Below are positions 60,001 through 64,000 of a stretch of 64,000 nt of DNA, piece by piece (the stretch's first letter is position 1; each line of letters begins with the position of its first letter). A model generated the notes under the pieces. That model did not search any database, was not told where the DNA came from, and worked only from the letters and a program-made list of their open reading frames with translations. Both the position numbers and the translations under genes were made by a program. The DNA lies in contig CM039211.1 of the NCBI GenBank assembly GCA_008360975.2, forward strand, positions 45,593,031 through 45,657,030, given 5' to 3'. This stretch comes from Lichenostomus cassidix. Its lineage: Eukaryota > Chordata > Aves > Passeriformes > Meliphagidae.

Positions 60001-61873
60001 CAAGAGAAAAATTGGTGTTTTGATGAGTGGATTAAGAACGGTGGCAAAAGGGAACACCTGTTTCACAAGGCAATATGTGACTTAGCAGCCAAATAGTCTT
60101 CATCTTGCTGATGTGCCATTGCAGGATGTGACTGGTTTGACTGTACTTAAGAATGTTTGTCACTGTTGCATATTTATTAGCCTGAGAATATCCTGAAGTT
60201 AGGCATTTTCCATGTAAAAGAAACTCTTCCTGGTTACAGATTTGGAAGTTTTTAAAGATGTTGTAAATTACATATTTTGAAATAGACCTAGTTGCTTTCA
60301 CTGATGTTTAACTTAAAAGAAATGCATTTGTGATTCCAAAGAACTCAATAACTTTCCTTTCACTTCAAAGATATGCTCTTCTCCTAAAGAAAATTAAAGA
60401 ATTCTTCCAGAATATGATGCACTCTTTCTCATGTCCTCCATATAGATATTGATCAGTAAACCCTGCTTAAAACTTTTCAACAAATCTGACAAGTGAAAAG
60501 ACCAGTCACATCTCTTAAAGGTGAGCAGTGGAGGGCATTTACAGTGTTCAGGGTATTCCATTAGTTTAAAAAAGAGTAAATTAATAATTTACATTAAGAT
60601 CACTGCTTATTACAACTTTAACCTTGCAAAGTTTAAAAGTGTGAATAACTCACCAAAGTTATAAGCTTCTGAAATAAGTGAATTCAAAGCCTAACTAATG
60701 TGAACAAAGGCTAAAATAATTTTGTGCATTCAAATTGTTTAGATCTGAGCATTTTTTTGTTTGCTTGTTTCCTTTCTTACATGCTTTTGTTATTTTGTTA
60801 GGGATTTTTTTTTTGGCAGGGGAACTACATGTATAGTGCAGTGATCAGATTTCTGCTTCAGTATCCATATTTCCAAAAATATATTTGAAAAGTCTTGATT
60901 CCAGATCAGTTTCAAGTGTTCATTACTAAAACAGCAAATTTTTTAGAATAGTTTCTTCTTCTGTCTTCACAAGCTGGTATGTTCTTCCTGGAAGCTATCA
61001 ATCTTCTCTTGTTTAGACAGTTAAGATTTATCACTTCTAATTATTGTAGGGCTAAACCTGGTAAACTTCAGCCTGCTAATTATATCTGTAGTTATTCTTA
61101 AACCTTACAGCCCTTCACACTTGTAACCACCATAAGTTTTTCTGAACAGAAGCATTTTGAACACCTTCATGAGCATTGACTATGTAGTTTTGATACTACG
61201 GGTGCCTATATAAGGGTGCATACTGACAGAAAAATGGGTGGAAAAATGAGGAATAGGGCTTTTGAACATTTCTGTCTTCAATAAATTAATATCTTAAGAT
61301 ATGCATATTAGAATGTGATTATAGATAATACATGTAGTCAAATTCCTTGCAAATAAAGTGTCAATTCTCAAATCAATCACATTAAGCTTTCAACCTTTAT
61401 TATGAATTCAAAATTATGCAATGACATATCAAAATCCTACGGATGAGTTTTTTGTAAAAACAACATCAAGGACTCGGAGGAATACTAAAGTTAAAGTTCA
61501 TAGCCTGCCTTGATTATTATTATTAATTACTGTAACCTGAGTCCTATTTTACCAAAAATAGATAATAAAAAACCCCAAACATTTCAACAATTTATAATAG
61601 TTAATGGAGTGTTTAATGAAGCCTTGAAAACAGCAAATTCCAGTGTTTTACATTATAGAGTTTTCATTTTAGTTAGTCTTTAAATGCATTAAAATCTGCA
61701 AACTGATTCAGGCCTGAAAATATTTTCAAGAACTAAAAAGTTATATATTTGGGAATGGGACCCATAGTACAAATTATGAATTCTGCATAATTTTAAACTT
61801 AGGTTTATGTGATAATTTAAACATTCAGTTATGAAAATGACAATTAAAAATGGACTCTGATATGATCTGACAT
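57096..61873. other. AT-rich single-copy DNA
   Basis: No mobile element recognised. A 105-codon plus-strand frame at 57552-57869 begins with a charged stretch but has no domain I know and overlaps a 64-codon minus-strand frame. Nothing else supported. Confidence 0.45.
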
Positions 61874-62076
61874 GGAAATATTTACAGTAAGAGTGGTGAG
61901 GCACTGGAACAGTTTGCCCAGAGAAGCTGTGGCTGCCCCATCCCTCAAGGAGTTCAAGGCCAGGCTGGATGGGGCTCTGAGCAACCTGGTCTGGTACAAG
62001 GTGTCCCTGCCTAGGGTGGGAGAGCTGGAACAAGAAGATCTTTAACATGACTTCTAACCAAAACCAATCTGATTTT
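61874..62076 (+). mobile_element. CR1 LINE 3' fragment, sense
   Basis: Sense CR1 tail: TTTACAGTAAGAGTGGTGAG, GCACTGGAACAGTTTGCCCA, AGAAGCTGTGGCTGCCCCAT, CAAGGCCAGGCTGGATGGGG and CTGAGCAACCTGGTCTGGTA in order. Short, 5' truncated, without terminal octamers. It is well preserved compared with the other copies. The 139-codon minus-strand frame (61689-62108) crosses it and is not a gene. Confidence 0.93.
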
Positions 62077-62317
62077 GACAAGAGACCTGTAGGAAAATTC
62101 AGAAACATATTTATTAAGAAGAATCACAGAACTACAGGAGTGCATCTATATTTTCATTTGCTAATTGTTCCTTTAAGGTGTGTATGAGGTGTTGCAAAAT
62201 TATAATTCTTTCTGACTATTCCTATCAACAAAAAACAAAAAGTGTGTAAAGAAACCCACGGTATTTGACAATGACTGTTACCACCAGTAATATCAAATGC
62301 TTCTTAATCTTTTTTAG
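62077..62317. other. AT-rich single-copy DNA
   Basis: No feature seen before the exon-like segment. Confidence 0.45.
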
Positions 62318-62361
62318 ATCTCTATCCTGAGACAAAACAACAGGATGTGCCTTGGAGAAGA
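62318..62361 (+). other. Exon-like segment, 44 bp
   Basis: The acceptor TCTTTTTTAG (AG at 62316-62317) and the donor GTAAGT (62362-62367) are both close to consensus. In the frame with two bases completing a preceding codon, it reads LYPETKQQDVPWRR and ends exactly on a codon boundary. A second frame is also open, so coding is not proved. The phase does not join directly to the exon-like segment at 51118-51208. It could be a short internal exon of a long gene, a non-coding RNA exon, or chance. Confidence 0.22.
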
Positions 62362-64000
62362 GTAAGTTAAAAAATTCTTTGTCCTTATTATATTTTCATT
62401 AAAATAGTAACAACTGGTTACTGTATATTGAGTTTCGATGAAAGGAATCTATTATCCATTTATTTTTAAAATCCCAGTGCACTATTTATGCAGATTTAAC
62501 CACAATTTAAGTAACTTTTTCAGGAGATTTTTTTCAGGCATAACCTTTTTATTGAATACATTGAATTTAAATATTAACACCTTTAGTAAATAAATATCAA
62601 ATATGTAATCAGCAGTAGAGAACCCCCCAAGTTTATTTTTATGCTTCAGGTAACTTTCCTCTAGAAAAGACAACTAAAAGAAGAAGATGAGTTATCCTTC
62701 TCAGAAAGAAAACAAAAAGTGTTTATCTACCCATTAATCACTGAGTTGGTCCTTTATCTACGCCTGAAATATCTGTCTTCTCTGTAGTGCTTGGAATGCT
62801 GCTTCTAATTATGAAAAAAATTACATAGAGCTAATATACAATTTACATCTCTCTTTCTCATGTAGCATACTTCGTAAATTTTAAAATGGAAACATTTTTC
62901 CTGTCCAATTTTTGTGTTGTTTTACTTTGTATTGTTTTGGTTCATATAGTTTTGGTCTACCCCAATAAAACCAAGTTCAAATACCAGAGAATTAATGGCA
63001 TACTTTGAGCAGAAATGAAATGTATCTCTTAACTGCTTCATATCGAGGGAATGACTAGCAGGAAAGTCTTTGTTAAGAACTCGTCATGCTGTTATTCAAC
63101 AGCAAAATTAGTGCAGTGTAAGTAATATGGATTACCAAGTGTTACGGTGCTGCATTACAATGCTGGCTGCTAATCCTTGTTTCTATGTTAAAGATACTGT
63201 AAAGTGTGTTTAGAAAAAGTAAAGTTACTATAATCCTGCAGTTATAAAAGAGAAGCTTAGCACACCTGGAACTTTGTCTTTGCTTTGGTGAGTTTAGGAC
63301 TTGGATTTTAGAAGAAAGATTAATCCCAGTCCCTTCAGATACAGGAGTTAGCTAGACAGGAAAAAGAGCCTTGCACACACAAAAAAAAGATGCAAGGGGC
63401 AAAGGTATGAGCAATACTGAGAATAGATAATCTGTGCTGGCTCCTGGAGAATCTTTCATTTTTCCTTTCCCCAAATTTAAAAGCAATCTCCTAAAGCCAC
63501 TGAAATCACTTGAGGTATATCTTCAATTCATTTCAATTGTCACAGTTCCGTTCCATTCAGCACAGTGGTATTAATTTTCATCACCTCACTGCTTGAACAT
63601 AAATCTTTATTACCTCAATTAATGAGTTTCATTTTTCCCTTCCTTTGATGTGTTTTGTGAGAATACACTATACTTTCAGTCACATTTGCAGGGCACCCTA
63701 AGAGACATTTGGCATAAACCCCTCAATATTGTAGCTATTCTGCTTTAAAGCCTGCTGAAATATTGGTGTCATACTCAATGAGTAAATGTTTTTTGTTCTG
63801 GACCTGTTGTTTAGTACTCAGAGTTGTATCCTGATAATCCACCAAGATCACTAGATGTTCAGAAATAATGTTTTAATGGCAGGAACCAAGAAAAGAAAGG
63901 AAATGCTGTTTTCTCACCTTTAAGTTATTATGTTGCAAAAATAAAATCATTCACAAGCAAAGTCTGAACAACACATTTAGATGTCAAATGGACAACCAAT
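62362..64000. other. AT-rich single-copy DNA to window end
   Basis: No gene, LTR or CR1 recognised. A TATAAAAGAGAAG word lies at 63244 without other promoter evidence. Confidence 0.45.

Noticed and set aside
61689..62108. 139-codon minus-strand open frame
   Set aside because: Its middle is the CR1 tail at 61874-62076 read backwards.
63244..63257. TATAAAAGAGAAG as a gene promoter
   Set aside because: An isolated TATA-like word in AT-rich DNA, without an initiator, CpG-rich region or downstream gene.
1..64000. Prokaryotic systems such as CRISPR arrays, operons, phage or defence islands
   Set aside because: No spaced direct-repeat arrays and no dense coding. CR1 and LTR content shows a bird nuclear genome.

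Overview
This window reads as intergenic or intronic DNA from a bird nuclear genome. The case rests on AT-rich sequence without operon-like gene packing, seven 5'-truncated CR1 LINE tails in both orientations, and a dense set of old endogenous-retrovirus long terminal repeats (LTRs) with TG...CA ends and 5-6 bp target-site duplications. LTRs of this density and type fit a songbird better than a fowl, but that is inference. I see no complete functional protein-coding gene, rRNA, tRNA or CRISPR array. Layout, left to right: LTR at 333-1409 (+, exact TSD CAAGA); LTR at 1889-2513 (-, TSD GTTTGG, duplicated U3 module); AT-rich single-copy DNA with a CR1 tail near 4.9 kb; LTR-like element at 7980-8404 (+); LTR at 11506-12101 (-, exact TSD CTAGA); CR1 copies at 12.9 and 15.6 kb; a long single-copy stretch from 16 to 30.7 kb holding a perfect 28-bp hairpin at 21304-21363 and several GT-rich tracts; CR1 at 30.7 kb; LTRs near 36-37 kb (+), 38.4-39.1 kb (-) and 41.3-42.8 kb (-). 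From 45.2 to 48.3 kb a minus-strand stretch reads like broken protein-coding sequence; an LTR (46488-47060, +) and a CR1 (47068-47535, -) sit inside it. Further on come an LTR at 52168-53456 (-, TSD AACAA/AACGA), an LTR plus leader with a recognisable tRNA-Lys-type primer-binding site at 56464-57095 (+), and a CR1 tail at 61.9 kb. Nothing here works as a gene set. The points of biological interest are the decayed coding-like locus at 45-48 kb, two exon-like segments with canonical splice sites (51118-51208 and 62318-62361, both +), the perfect hairpin, and the well-preserved LTR insertion scars. Most open reading frames longer than 100 codons lie in LTR or CR1 sequence and are not genes; the exceptions, at 25444-25857 and 27222-27620, are compatible with chance. 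Family names are given only as broad classes because no repeat library could be searched.
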